Below, piece after piece: positions 1 to 7,569 of a stretch of DNA of 19,609 nucleotides. The translations under genes were made by a program, and so were the position numbers. The notes under the pieces are model-generated. The model did not search any database. It saw only the letters and a list, made by a program, of their open reading frames with translations, and was not told the DNA's origin. Origin of the DNA: CAYXWH01 sp964468755 (GTDB lineage: Bacteria; Chloroflexota; Dehalococcoidia; Dehalococcoidales; RBG-16-60-22); contig CAYXWH010000035.1 in NCBI GenBank assembly GCA_964468755.1, positions 1 to 19,609 of the forward strand, read 5' to 3'. How positions within the stretch are numbered: the first letter of the stretch is position 1; the number at the start of each line of letters is the position of its first letter.

Positions 1-767
1 ACTTCTGCGGGTGTCTTATCATCTAAGGCTGTATGTGGTCTGAGATAGTTATAATGCACCAGCCAGCCTAGAATAAAGTCGTGCGCAGTCTCAATATTCT
101 TTAACCCACGCATAACCTTCGTGCGCTGTTTAAGCGTACTGTGGAAGCGTTCTATCATCTGGGTATTATCTTCAACCGCAAATGGCTTACTCTGAATATG
201 CTCTGTGTCTTTGCCATATCGCACGTCTAGATAAGAGGCTAGCTTATCAGTAATAACCTTGTCTGGCTCTTTGCCTGCTGTTTTGACGGCTCTATCATAG
301 AGCATCTGAGCATCACGGGTTGTGCGACTACGGGCAATGCGAGTTGCCAACAGGAAGCGTGTCTTATCATCTATAATGTCAAATAGCCAGACATTCTGCC
401 CATCTATCTCAATAATTGTCTCATCCGCTATCCAAGTATCGCCTATTTTCTTAGGCTGATAACCCTTGATGCTATCAGTAGCGTACTGGGTGTACTTCTG
501 TATCCACTCATAGATGGTAGCGGGTGAAGGCATATTGCCATATTCTTGCTGTAAGTTCCTGCGAATAGCCTTGATGCTCATGCCTTCATAGTACATATTG
601 AGTGCCGATGTTACTTGGTTAGCGGATGTTTTCATATGAAAGGTAGTATCATCAGCTTTGAACTTGCGTTGGCAGATTTTACACCAGTACCGTTGCACGC
701 CTTTATATGTACCGTATTTAGATATTCCCTCACTACTATCACAATATGGGCATTTAATATTATTCAT
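1..767 (-). CDS. IS6/IS240-like DDE transposase, C-terminus cut by window edge
   Basis: Reading the minus strand from ATG at 767 gives 255 residues without a stop to the window edge. The N-terminus has a zinc-ribbon pattern (C6, C9, C29, C32), followed by a helix-turn-helix-like stretch. The catalytic core shows D115 (WIADETIIEIDG), D174 (VITDKLAS) and E206 (IERFHSTLKQR), with K213 seven residues after E206, as expected for a DDE transposase of the IS6/IS240 type. A purine-rich ribosome site (AAGGAGGGG, about 774-783) precedes the start. Only a few C-terminal residues seem to be missing. The gene and its surroundings are AT-rich compared with the rest of the window, which fits acquisition. 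The terminal repeats cannot be assigned because one element end is outside the window. Family placement is by motif recognition only. Confidence 0.9.
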   Translation of the reverse strand, partial: MNNIKCPYCDSSEGISKYGTYKGVQRYWCKICQRKFKADDTTFHMKTSANQVTSALNMYYEGMSIKAIRRNLQQEYGNMPSPATIYEWIQKYTQYATDSIKGYQPKKIGDTWIADETIIEIDGQNVWLFDIIDDKTRFLLATRIARSRTTRDAQMLYDRAVKTAGKEPDKVITDKLASYLDVRYGKDTEHIQSKPFAVEDNTQMIERFHSTLKQRTKVMRGLKNIETAHDFILGWLVHYNYLRPHTALDDKTPAE

Positions 768-780
768 TTGTTACCCCTCC

Positions 781-808
781 TTGTATTAAACCAAGTTTAT
801 GTTATAAT
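781..808 (+). promoter_or_regulatory. Promoter with perfect -10, close to the IS end
   Basis: A -35-like TTGTAT (781-786) is followed, after 16 nt, by a perfect TATAAT (803-808). The ATG of the next gene is at 818, only 9 nt beyond the -10. Transcription would therefore start at or just before the start codon, giving a leaderless mRNA, and no Shine-Dalgarno sequence is seen. The -35 half matches consensus at only three positions and overlaps the transposase ribosome site on the other strand. Confidence 0.5.
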
Positions 809-817
809 TTTTCTGCC

Positions 818-1123
818 ATGCCAAGTTTTGAATTGCCAATACGCTCTCTATCAATCCTATTCATATTTGGTGCTCTTATAGCTATTCTTTGGTTTCCTGA
901 CAACCCTCACACTCCTGACCTTGCACGTGCGCTTTTCTGGTGGTTTCTTGCTCTTGGTGTTGTTCGTTGGGTTGAAAGTGGCATATTGCGACTTTTCCAA
1001 GACAATGAGGGCAGAGTAAATATTTGGGTGTGGTATCTGATTTCAATAAGTACCGTTGTTGCTCAAATCGTGTTTTTGATAATCGGTATCCACTATTTCT
1101 TATCCGTGTTATCAAGCCTTTAA
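818..1123 (+). CDS. Small membrane protein of unknown function
   Basis: The 101-residue product has three hydrophobic segments, about residues 10-26, 36-54 and 68-93. A charged, polar stretch (about residues 55-67, LRLFQDNEGRVN) lies between the second and third. This is the composition of an integral membrane protein. I do not recognise a family. The gene lies between the transposase and rsmD in AT-rich DNA unlike the rest of the window, so it may be cargo or a remnant from the same transfer. A perfect TATAAT lies 9 nt upstream of the ATG and there is no ribosome site, which suggests leaderless translation. Membrane-like ORFs can arise by chance in AT-rich DNA, so its reality is likely but not certain. 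Confidence 0.55.
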   Translation: MPSFELPIRSLSILFIFGALIAILWFPDNPHTPDLARALFWWFLALGVVRWVESGILRLFQDNEGRVNIWVWYLISISTVVAQIVFLIIGIHYFLSVLSSL

Positions 1124-1192
1124 TCCAGTTCCTCATAATTCCTTTCCTTTCTTATAAATTTGTTCAACCAAATGCAAATAAAACCTCCATTA

Positions 1193-1221
1193 TTGACAAT
1201 TCCGTTCCCAGAAGTTATCCT
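1193..1221 (+). promoter_or_regulatory. Promoter of the rsmD-coaD-ferredoxin operon
   Basis: A perfect TTGACA (1193-1198), a 17-nt spacer and TATCCT (1216-1221, 4/6) precede rsmD, leaving an untranslated leader of about 85 nt. The leader holds a short palindrome (GACCCGGGTC, 1250-1259) and a 5-bp hairpin, GTAAC-tgaat-GTTAC (1286-1300), ending 12 nt before the ATG. No clear Shine-Dalgarno sequence is visible between that hairpin and the start. Confidence 0.65.
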
Positions 1222-1312
1222 ATTATTTGTTGTAGTATGGATGGACCATGACCCGGGTCTTTGAGATACGGAGAGCAGATCGACGGTAACTGAATGTTAC
1301 TAGACATACAGA

Positions 1313-1858
1313 ATGCGAGTAATTGCAGGAAAGGCGAAAGGACATAGACTAAAATTTCCCAGGGGTACCACTACTCGCCCGGCGACTGATCTGGTAAAAG
1401 GGGCGATATTTTCTATTCTCGCCACGATTGCTGATAATTGGGATGAGGTGCTGGATTTGTTTTCGGGGAGCGGTGCTTTGGGGATCGAGGCGTTAAGCCG
1501 TGGTGCTGGCTGGGTTGATATTGTTGAAAGTAACCCCAAATGTTGTGCTATAATAAGGGAAAATTTAGCAAAGACAAAGCTGGATGCTCAAGCTCGCGTT
1601 TATTGCTGTGCTGTAGACAAAGCAATTTCCTTTCTTACGAAGGAGTACAGTATCATATTAATGGACCCGCCTTATTCTGATTCTAAGATAGGTAATGTTA
1701 TCACCAAGCTGGCTACTTCACGTCTGGTTGGAGCAAGTTCTGTAGTGGTAGTAACCCATTCTCCTCGCCTGAAACTGACTTCCAGTTATGCCGAATTATC
1801 CCTCATCAAAGAGCACCGTCACGGGGATAGCTGCATAGCAATTTACCAAAAGGGGTAG
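1313..1858 (+). CDS. rsmD: 16S rRNA (guanine966-N2)-methyltransferase RsmD
   Basis: RsmD uses S-adenosylmethionine to methylate G966 (E. coli numbering) of 16S rRNA in the small subunit. The 181 residues match the family length. The N-terminus MRVIAGKAKGHRLK is the family's usual opening and fixes the start. It is followed by TRPATDLVKGAIFSIL (residues 21-36), SAM motif I LDLFSGSGALG (47-57), an acidic residue in VDIVES (E72) and the catalytic DPPY (118-121). There is no obvious ribosome site before the ATG. The gene is first in a plus-strand operon, and its stop lies 5 nt before coaD, the rsmD-coaD order seen in many bacteria. Confidence 0.95.
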   Translation: MRVIAGKAKGHRLKFPRGTTTRPATDLVKGAIFSILATIADNWDEVLDLFSGSGALGIEALSRGAGWVDIVESNPKCCAIIRENLAKTKLDAQARVYCCAVDKAISFLTKEYSIILMDPPYSDSKIGNVITKLATSRLVGASSVVVVTHSPRLKLTSSYAELSLIKEHRHGDSCIAIYQKG

Positions 1859-1863
1859 AAACG

Positions 1864-2346
1864 GTGACCATAGCAATTTATCCGGGTACGTTTGATCCGA
1901 TAACCAACGGCCATATTAACATTGCCACCAGAGCCGCCAGGCTTTTTCAAAAAATAATTGTCGCCATTGCGTGCAACCCGGCAAAAAACACCTTTTTCAC
2001 TACTGAAGAACGGGTAAGGCTGGCCCAGCAGGCGTTAGCCCATTTACCCAATGTTGAGGTGCGGTCTTTCGATGGACTTACCGTTGAATTTGCCCGGGAG
2101 GTAAAGGCCTCGGTTATGGTGCGAGGACTGCGTATGAGTGCTGATTTTGAGAGAGAGTTTGAGATGGCGATGATGAACAAGAAGCTGGACCCCACTCTGG
2201 AGCTGGTCTGTTTCATGTCCAGTCAGGAGTACCAGTTCCTCAGTTCGAGTCTGCTCAAAGAGGTTGCCAGTCTGAAGGGTGATATCAGCTGTCTTGTGCC
2301 TGAAGAAGTAGCGCAGGCTATCAGACAGAAAGCAGCGAGTGAGTAA
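1864..2346 (+). CDS. coaD: Phosphopantetheine adenylyltransferase CoaD
   Basis: CoaD transfers AMP from ATP to 4'-phosphopantetheine to form dephospho-CoA, the penultimate step of coenzyme A synthesis in the cytoplasm. The 160-residue length is typical. Diagnostic motifs are GTFDPITNGH (residues 8-17), containing the (T/H)xGH nucleotidyltransferase signature, VRGLR (86-90) and SSSLLKEVA (127-135), which corresponds to the family's SSSxVKE region. The start is GTG at 1864, preceded by AAGGGG at the end of rsmD. The 5-nt spacing suggests translational coupling. Confidence 0.96.
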   Translation: MTIAIYPGTFDPITNGHINIATRAARLFQKIIVAIACNPAKNTFFTTEERVRLAQQALAHLPNVEVRSFDGLTVEFAREVKASVMVRGLRMSADFEREFEMAMMNKKLDPTLELVCFMSSQEYQFLSSSLLKEVASLKGDISCLVPEEVAQAIRQKAASE

Positions 2347-2404
2347 GGGTTTGTTGGACCAGAAGAGGCAATTTATTATTCCCGGAAAATAGGAGGAAAA
2401 TTAA

Positions 2405-2671
2405 ATGGCATACAAGATTACCGACGAGTGTATTAGCTGCGGAGCCTGTGAACCGGAGTGTCCCAATGGAGCAATTAGTGAGGGGGAGACCATTTATGTA
2501 ATCGACCCCGATAAGTGCACTGAGTGTGTCGGTGCTCATGAGTCTTCCAAATGTGCTGAAGTCTGCCCGGTTGATGCTGCTGAGCCGGACCCTGAACACC
2601 AGGAAAGCCGGGAAGCGCTACTGGAGAAGTGGAAAAAGCTGCATCCGGGTGAAACTCCGTCGACCGGTTAG
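2405..2671 (+). CDS. Dicluster 2[4Fe-4S] ferredoxin (YfhL/Alvin-like)
   Basis: This is a small cytoplasmic electron carrier of 88 residues. Cluster I is CxxCxxCxxxCP (C9, C12, C15, C19). Cluster II is the variant CxxC-x8-CxxxCP (C38, C41, C50, C54), with the lengthened loop typical of Allochromatium/YfhL-type ferredoxins, followed by a charged C-terminal helix (about residues 65-82). That arrangement is linked to low-potential clusters in studied members. A strong AGGAGG lies 8-13 nt before the ATG. It follows coaD after 58 nt and is probably co-transcribed. Its redox partner cannot be told from context. The ferredoxin-dependent-looking glutamate synthase in this window is about 9 kb away. 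Confidence 0.93.
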   Translation: MAYKITDECISCGACEPECPNGAISEGETIYVIDPDKCTECVGAHESSKCAEVCPVDAAEPDPEHQESREALLEKWKKLHPGETPSTG

Positions 2672-2771
2672 TTGCGCGCCGGTATCGGTATTCATGGTTC
2701 ATGTCTTGCCGGTCAAAATTAAAACTTGTGGTAAATCTGGACTTCCCTTGCTCACGGTGATTGGGGAGTGT

Positions 2772-2792
2772 CAGTGAGTTGTTCGTTCACTG
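2772..2792. repeat. Small hairpin between convergent genes
   Basis: CAGTGA (2772-2777) and TCACTG (2787-2792) form a 6-bp inverted repeat in the 139-bp gap between the ferredoxin and the converging CvpA-family gene. No T-run follows on either strand, so it is at best a weak transcription barrier. The rest of the gap shows nothing recognisable. Confidence 0.3.
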
Positions 2793-2810
2793 TTGCCGGG
2801 TGGAAGTTGT

Positions 2811-3299
2811 TTACTGGAAAAACGGGCGGATGCTGTCGAATTTGGCCGGCAGCAGTGACAGGATAAGCGGGAACCGTTCCAGCAGGAAGGTAGCCAGTAC
2901 TGAATCGGTGATGGTAGCTCCCGCGCCCAGGAATTTAACCCAGATAGCCAGTAGTGCCCCGCAGAACAGGGCACCCAGTATCAGGCCGAGGATAGCACCC
3001 CCCAGGTGATTAGCCCATCCCAGCAGAACCATTGAGGCTATCTTGTGCAGCAGCGTGGCGATTACGGCGGCGGCTATCATTACGGCAAACAGGATGAGAG
3101 CGAAGGCAACAATATCGGCTATATTTGTCTGCGAAATGAAGGTAAGCTGCCCGCCAAGGGCTTCATGATACTGCCCGGCGAGGATAATACCGACAATCAC
3201 TCCGATGAGGGAAAGTACCGCCTTGATAACCCCTATCTTTAATCCGATTACGGCGGGAACAATTATCAATACAAGGACGACTATATCCAGCCAGTTCAC
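2811..3299 (-). CDS. CvpA-family membrane protein
   Basis: The 162 residues open with MNWLDIVVLVLIIVPAVIGL, the standard start of CvpA/colicin V production proteins. Four hydrophobic helices follow (about residues 5-24, 28-45, 62-86 and 95-122), with a glycine-rich NHLGGAILGLILGALFCG stretch in the last. CvpA proteins are inner-membrane proteins with an incompletely understood role in envelope homeostasis. The start is GTG at 3299 with AGGAAA just upstream. It lies 39 nt after the permease gene and is probably the last gene of the efflux operon, although CvpA genes are often independent of export systems. The C-terminus (ERFPLILSLLPAKFDSIRPFF) is amphipathic. Confidence 0.88.
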   Translation of the reverse strand: MNWLDIVVLVLIIVPAVIGLKIGVIKAVLSLIGVIVGIILAGQYHEALGGQLTFISQTNIADIVAFALILFAVMIAAAVIATLLHKIASMVLLGWANHLGGAILGLILGALFCGALLAIWVKFLGAGATITDSVLATFLLERFPLILSLLPAKFDSIRPFFQ

Positions 3300-3338
3300 T
3301 ACGTTTTCCTAATATTATCCATGTTTGGGCACATTATA

Positions 3339-4586
3339 TCATCCGTAGTGCAGAGCATCAATAGGGTTGAGTCGGGAGGCCCTCAGTGCCGGATACATGC
3401 CGGAGACAAGGCCGATGAAAATAGAGACGGATGCCGCCAGGATGACGATATCGAGCGATACTACCGTGTGCAGGGTTGTCCCGCCTAAATCAATCAGACC
3501 GATTATACTTGACAGTAGCCAGCCGCCAATGATGCCTATTACGCCGCCAGCGAGACTCAGTATTGAGGCTTCAAAAAGGAACTGAATCAGGATGTCACGT
3601 CGTTTGGCACCGACTGCCTTGCGGATGCCTATCTCACGGGTACGCTCGGTGACGGAGACCAGCATGATGTTCATAATGCCGATACCGCCGACCAGCAGTG
3701 ATATGCTGGCGATAGCCCCCAGAATGATGGTAAATATCCCGGTTATCTCGGTAAAGATGCCTACAATCTGTTCCTGGCTGATAATGGCAAAGTCATCTTT
3801 TTCATCTTCGCCGATATGGTGCCGTTTCCGTAGCAGTTCAGTAATATCTGCGGTGACCAGAGGAGCCAGTTCAGTGCTCTCCAGCTTCACGGCGATGGTC
3901 TGTACGGCATCTTCACCTCGCTGTGTTTGCCGGGGGAAAAGCCTTGCCTGGTAGGTGGTAATGGGTACCACTATCATTGCGTCCATGCTGACACCCATCA
4001 TCTGTCCGCCCTTCTCCTCCAGCACACCGATAATAGTAAAACGGCGTTCGCTGAGTTTTACCGTTTCTCCTACGGGATCATCATCACCGAACAGGTCCTG
4101 GGCTATTTTAGCACCGATGACCACGACAGTCTCTCTGGTAGCAACATCGCGGTCAGTGAAAAAATTTCCCGAAATTGTCGAGTAGTTATATAGCTGTTCA
4201 AACTCGGGGGTGCTCCCCTCAACAACCGCCATGACGCTCTCATTACCATAGGATATCTCAATGAAATTTTCCGATACCGGAGCCACACCGGTGACCGAGG
4301 GGACACGGTTGAGAATGGCCTCGGCATCGTCTATGGTCAGGCTGGGGGTGGCTGTCTGCATGGCGGCCAGTCCCCGGGCGCCGGGCGTCTGCGGGATGAC
4401 GGCGAGCGTGTTGGCGCCAATGTCTTCAATGGTGGAGGTAATTTGAGCCTCGGCGCCTCTGCCTACTGACATCAGGGTAATGACGGCACCTACGCCGATG
4501 ATAATGCCGAGCATGGTTAATCCGGAGCGCAATTTGTTAGCAAATAGCGACCGTATGGCGAGTACCACAGAATCAAACAGTTTCAA
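3339..4586 (-). CDS. MacB/YknZ-like ABC transporter permease (FtsX family)
   Basis: The 415 residues show the MacB/FtsX permease plan. There is one N-terminal membrane helix (about 18-42), a large extracytoplasmic core (about 45-275), and three C-terminal helices (about 278-308, 335-362 and 375-402). The conserved stretch GIMNIMLVSVTERTREIGIRKAVGAKRRDIL sits after the second helix and ALRASRLNPIDAL at the end. Such permeases are mechanotransmitters: they act on substrates or peptides outside the membrane rather than passing them through a channel. There is no fused ATPase, so it needs the separate ATPase encoded 18 nt upstream. The start is TTG at 4586 with GGGAG 7 nt before it. Substrate unknown. 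Confidence 0.93.
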   Translation of the reverse strand: MKLFDSVVLAIRSLFANKLRSGLTMLGIIIGVGAVITLMSVGRGAEAQITSTIEDIGANTLAVIPQTPGARGLAAMQTATPSLTIDDAEAILNRVPSVTGVAPVSENFIEISYGNESVMAVVEGSTPEFEQLYNYSTISGNFFTDRDVATRETVVVIGAKIAQDLFGDDDPVGETVKLSERRFTIIGVLEEKGGQMMGVSMDAMIVVPITTYQARLFPRQTQRGEDAVQTIAVKLESTELAPLVTADITELLRKRHHIGEDEKDDFAIISQEQIVGIFTEITGIFTIILGAIASISLLVGGIGIMNIMLVSVTERTREIGIRKAVGAKRRDILIQFLFEASILSLAGGVIGIIGGWLLSSIIGLIDLGGTTLHTVVSLDIVILAASVSIFIGLVSGMYPALRASRLNPIDALHYG

Positions 4587-4604
4587 CGGCAGTCTCCCGA
4601 TAGT

Positions 4605-5297
4605 TTAATATGTGCATACCTTCTGGGATTCATTCTCGTCATCGCTGGTTATCTGTCCGTCCATGAGGCTGATAATCCGGTTGGTCCGGGCAGCCACATC
4701 AGGCTCGTGGGTCACCAGGACTACGGTGATACCTTCGCTATGCAATCGGCAGAAAAGAGAGATAATATCCTCGGTGGCTTTGCTGTCCAGATTACCGGTG
4801 GGCTCATCGGCGAGAACAAGCGACGGATTATTTACCAGAGCCCGGGCGATAGCCACCCGTTGCTGCTCACCGCCGGATAGCTCAGTCGGTTTATGGCTGG
4901 ACCTGCCGGCCAGCCCCACCCGCTCCAGTGCTTCCAAAGCCAGTTTTCGTCTCTGCCGCTGGTTGCTGTAGATGAGGGGCAGTTCTACGTTGGCTAGCGC
5001 GCTTGCTCTTGATAGCAGGTTATATTCCTGAAAGACAAAACCAAAGCGCTTGTTGCGTAATTCGGCAAGCTGGTTATCATTGAGACGACCGACATTAGCA
5101 CCATCCAGGAAGTAGTTACCAGTGGTAGGTTTGTCCAGGCAGCCGAGAATATTCATCAATGTCGATTTACCGGAGCCGGAGGCGCCGATAATGGCGATCA
5201 TTTCACCGGGTTCAATAGCTAATGTCACCCCCCGCAGCGCCTGCACTTCAATTTTACCCATCTGATAGGTCTTGATTACATTCTCGATTTTAATCAT
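4605..5297 (-). CDS. ABC transporter ATPase (MacB/LolD/YknY class)
   Basis: This 230-residue nucleotide-binding protein would energise the adjacent permease from the cytoplasmic face. Walker A is GASGSGKST (residues 38-46), the Q-loop is Q90 (FVFQEYNLL), the signature is LSGGEQQRVAIARAL (140-154), Walker B is LVLADEP (160-166), the D-loop is GNLD (168-171) and the switch histidine is H197 (VTHEPD). The sequence is typical of the LolD/MacB/YknY subfamily, and all catalytic residues are present. It lies between the adaptor and permease genes with gaps of 37 and 18 nt, in one operon. The ribosome site is weak (a GAGTGAG stretch about 9 nt upstream of the ATG). Confidence 0.96.
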   Translation of the reverse strand: MIKIENVIKTYQMGKIEVQALRGVTLAIEPGEMIAIIGASGSGKSTLMNILGCLDKPTTGNYFLDGANVGRLNDNQLAELRNKRFGFVFQEYNLLSRASALANVELPLIYSNQRQRRKLALEALERVGLAGRSSHKPTELSGGEQQRVAIARALVNNPSLVLADEPTGNLDSKATEDIISLFCRLHSEGITVVLVTHEPDVAARTNRIISLMDGQITSDDENESQKVCTY

Positions 5298-5334
5298 TAT
5301 AATGGCTCACTCAATCAATCGTTTCGATTCATGC

Positions 5335-6885
5335 TTAGAAGCCGAACATGCCTCCATCCGCCTGTTGCTGTGTCCTCAGTTCGATGATTACCGTTTCCCC
5401 TTCATTAAGGCCCTGGACGATTTCGGTCTGTATACTATCACTGAGTCCGGTGACCACCGGTCTCGGTTCGGTCTGATCATTGACCAGGACATTTACCAGC
5501 GTATTCCCCGACTCGTCTTCTACAACGGCGCGACTTGGCACGAGAAGCGTGTCGATATGTTCTTCAATAATAATGTCGGCTGAGGCGCTCATACCTGCCT
5601 TGAGTTCTGAATTCTCAGTCACGTCGAGGCTAATTTTCACATTATAAAGGACCACCCCACCCACGGTCTTTGGCAGCGGGTACACCGCGGTGACCGCGCC
5701 CTCAAACTCAGCATCAGGTAGCGCATCGACGCTGATAACTGCTTTCTGATTGAGCCTGACTCCCGGCATATCTATTTCATCCACTTCTACCACCAGCTCC
5801 ATGATGCTGGCGTCAACCAGGTGAATGATGGTGTAGGGTGCCATGGTTGGTGAGGCAACCGTGTCTCCCTCCTTGGCACCAACCATAGCTACTATTCCTT
5901 CAAACGGGGCTTCGATTACCGCCTTTTCCAGCTCATCACGGACTCTGTCCAGTTCATTTTTAGCTTTGGCCAGGTTGGTTTTACTGGCGGATACGTTGGT
6001 CCTGGTAATCTCCAGGTTATTTTTGGCGTTTTCCAGAGTGTTCTCAGCTACCGCCACATTGTTCTTAAGGTTCTCAATATCATTCAATGCCTTATCATAG
6101 GCTATCCGGGCTTTGTCTGCCTGGAGCTGGGTATTCCTGAGAGTCCAGTAGCTAATATTGGGGGGTTTGGACCCTTCACCCAGTCCGTAGGATAACTTGT
6201 TTTCGGCGTCGGTCAGGTTTTCCTTGGCCAGATTAAGATTGTTGGTTATCTCGCTCAGGGAGAAGTCCTCGCCGGCATTGGCTTTCCTCAGTTCTTCCTG
6301 GGCTGTCTTTATCTGCTGCTGGGCGTCTCGCACCGCCGCCAGGGAATCGGGAAGGGCAAAGGTGAGTGTGGTATAAGGGTAAGGAGTAATCAGCTGGTAG
6401 TAGCTGTTTTGTGCCAGTTCCAGGTCAATTTCAGCAGCGGTGACGGCCAGCTCTCCGGCTGCCAATGTTAGCTTGGCGGATGTTACCGATTGTTCTCTTG
6501 CCTGAACGGTTAGCTCAGCAGTGGTCACTGACTGTTCGGCGGTGGTTACCGCCTGTTCCGTGGCGTCAACCGATTGTTGTGCCGTATCAATTGATTGTTC
6601 CAGGAGGGTGGTGTCAAGTCGGGCCAGTTCCTGTCCCCTGGTAACATACTCGCCCTCGGTAACATTTATCTGGTCTACCGTACCGCCACTACCGAAGGCA
6701 AGGCTCACCTCGCGGGAGGTTTCCAGTTTACCACTACCGGTGGCGCTCACGGTTATATCGCCTCGTACCACCTTTACCATCTGGATGTTGGCCTGGTCAC
6801 CATCACCACCTCCGGCGCAGGCAATAGCTCCGGGCAGAAGCAGACATAGCAATAGAATACCTGAGATGATTCTCCATCTTTTCAT
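5335..6885 (-). CDS. MacA/YknX-like efflux adaptor lipoprotein with long coiled coil
   Basis: This 516-residue membrane-fusion (HlyD-type) adaptor would work with the ATPase and permease encoded after it. Residues 1-23 form a lipoprotein signal (PGAIAC, lipid cysteine C23, imperfect lipobox), then a GGGDGD linker. A barrel-sandwich half follows (about 35-95), then a very regular heptad coiled coil (about 96-165), a helical insert (185-260), the return coiled coil (about 260-320), the second lipoyl half (EAPFEGIVAMVGAKEGDTV, 325-343), a beta-barrel and a membrane-proximal domain. The hairpin is longer than in typical MacA. No TolC-like gene is nearby, which fits a single-membrane cell. GGAGGA lies 7 nt before the ATG. 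It follows the regulator gene after 32 nt. Confidence 0.92.
   Translation of the reverse strand: MKRWRIISGILLLCLLLPGAIACAGGGDGDQANIQMVKVVRGDITVSATGSGKLETSREVSLAFGSGGTVDQINVTEGEYVTRGQELARLDTTLLEQSIDTAQQSVDATEQAVTTAEQSVTTAELTVQAREQSVTSAKLTLAAGELAVTAAEIDLELAQNSYYQLITPYPYTTLTFALPDSLAAVRDAQQQIKTAQEELRKANAGEDFSLSEITNNLNLAKENLTDAENKLSYGLGEGSKPPNISYWTLRNTQLQADKARIAYDKALNDIENLKNNVAVAENTLENAKNNLEITRTNVSASKTNLAKAKNELDRVRDELEKAVIEAPFEGIVAMVGAKEGDTVASPTMAPYTIIHLVDASIMELVVEVDEIDMPGVRLNQKAVISVDALPDAEFEGAVTAVYPLPKTVGGVVLYNVKISLDVTENSELKAGMSASADIIIEEHIDTLLVPSRAVVEDESGNTLVNVLVNDQTEPRPVVTGLSDSIQTEIVQGLNEGETVIIELRTQQQADGGMFGF
6391..6600 (-). repeat. Ten near-identical heptads (21-bp period) in the adaptor coiled coil
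   Basis: Residues 96-165 of the adaptor read as ten consecutive seven-residue units close to EQSVTTA (EQSIDTA, QQSVDAT, EQAVTTA, EQSVTTA, ELTVQAR, EQSVTSA and so on). This is a 21-bp-period coding repeat that decays toward the end. It suggests growth of the hairpin by internal duplication. Confidence 0.8.
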
Positions 6886-6917
6886 TTCGGGTCCTCCATG
6901 TTGCCCGGACGACTTGA

Positions 6918-7424
6918 TTATTTTTTCAAAGCGTGCCGGACCGGTAGTTTATTCCGTTTGCGAAGTTTCTCATAGTTCTCAAGCAGGGTGGGGAATTCTC
7001 CCTCGAGGAAAGTGTACGTAGTATGCATTTCTTCCAGCCAGGTTCGCGCCGGAGGCGCATTTTCTGCCAGTATATCCAGTCCGCGTTCCGCGAGCTGCCG
7101 GAACATCTTGATTTCATCTTCAAGACCGCGCTGAATCATATTCCGCAAGCTGTCCGGCCGCAGGCGGAGGCAACAGTGCCGTTCTCCGGGAATGGTGAAA
7201 CGCTCGATCAGTCCTATCTGGATAAGCAGGCGGGTCATGCTGCTGATGGAGCCCTTACTGGCCATCAGGGCTTCGGCGAGCTCATTGAATGTTTGGTAGG
7301 GAGGGTTAGCAATAAGCAGCCGGCCGAAGATACGGCCGGACATGCGGGGCAGACCGGTTTGTTCAAAAACAATACCGGCTTGTTCTACGAAGTCTTTCTC
7401 CCGGTTTGTCTGATAATTCAGCAT
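6918..7424 (-). CDS. MarR/GbsR-like winged-helix regulator of the efflux operon
   Basis: The 168 residues begin with a helix leading to GLPRMSGRIFGRLLIANPP (residues 24-42), a hallmark of GbsR-like MarR proteins. Then come the helix-turn-helix (TFNELAEALMASKGSISSMTRLLIQIGLIERF, about 45-76) and a wing (IPGERHCCLRLRP). The C-terminal half is helical and probably forms the dimer. The protein is expected to bind DNA as a dimer. As the first gene of the adaptor-ATPase-permease operon, it most likely controls its own promoter. The C-C pair in GERHCCLRL (about residues 84-85) could be redox-sensitive, but that is speculation. The start is ATG at 7424 with only a GGGG ribosome site. Confidence 0.88.
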   Translation of the reverse strand: MLNYQTNREKDFVEQAGIVFEQTGLPRMSGRIFGRLLIANPPYQTFNELAEALMASKGSISSMTRLLIQIGLIERFTIPGERHCCLRLRPDSLRNMIQRGLEDEIKMFRQLAERGLDILAENAPPARTWLEEMHTTYTFLEGEFPTLLENYEKLRKRNKLPVRHALKK

Positions 7425-7451
7425 TCTACCCCATTAATATGATTTACATTA

Positions 7452-7480
7452 ATTATAATAATTATCGAATATTTTGTCAA
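7452..7480 (-). promoter_or_regulatory. Full-consensus promoter of the regulator-efflux operon
   Basis: On the minus strand, TTGACA (7480-7475), exactly 17 nt, then TATAAT (7457-7452): a perfect consensus promoter. Transcription should start near 7445, about 20 nt before the regulator ATG. So strong a promoter is expected to be held down by a repressor. Confidence 0.85.
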
Positions 7481-7495
7481 TACTAAATTTATTGA
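7477..7495. promoter_or_regulatory. Candidate operator overlapping the -35
   Basis: The inverted repeat TCAATA-n7-TATTGA spans 19 bp, about the size of MarR-family operators, and overlaps four bases of the -35 element. Binding here would block RNA polymerase. The AT-rich setting makes chance palindromes common, so this is a candidate only. Confidence 0.45.
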
Positions 7496-7519
7496 ATTTA
7501 TTTTATTGTTCACAGGAGG

Positions 7520-7533
7520 TTCAGTCGACTGAA
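7520..7533. repeat. 14-bp perfect palindrome downstream of proC
   Basis: TTCAGTCGACTGAA is a perfect palindrome between the proC stop and the efflux promoter (about 40 bp upstream of the -35). It has no loop or T-run, so it is not a terminator. It could be a protein-binding site. Confidence 0.35.
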
Positions 7534-7569
7534 ATTAATGAACAGCCGGTAGACGAAACCGGTAAATTA

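Larger units (their letters stand above)
1..810 (-). mobile_element. Insertion sequence (partial), IS6/IS240-like
   Basis: This is the transposase plus its 5' flank. The upstream end is not resolved. It must lie between the ribosome site (about 783) and the neighbouring gene at 818, so the coordinate given is approximate. The opposite end is outside the window, so inverted repeats and target-site duplication cannot be checked here. Confidence 0.55.

Noticed and set aside
6521..7021. Plus-strand 166-codon frame opposite the adaptor and regulator genes
   Set aside because: It is antisense to two clear genes. Its Cys/Ser/Val-rich sequence is the mirror of the heptad repeats.
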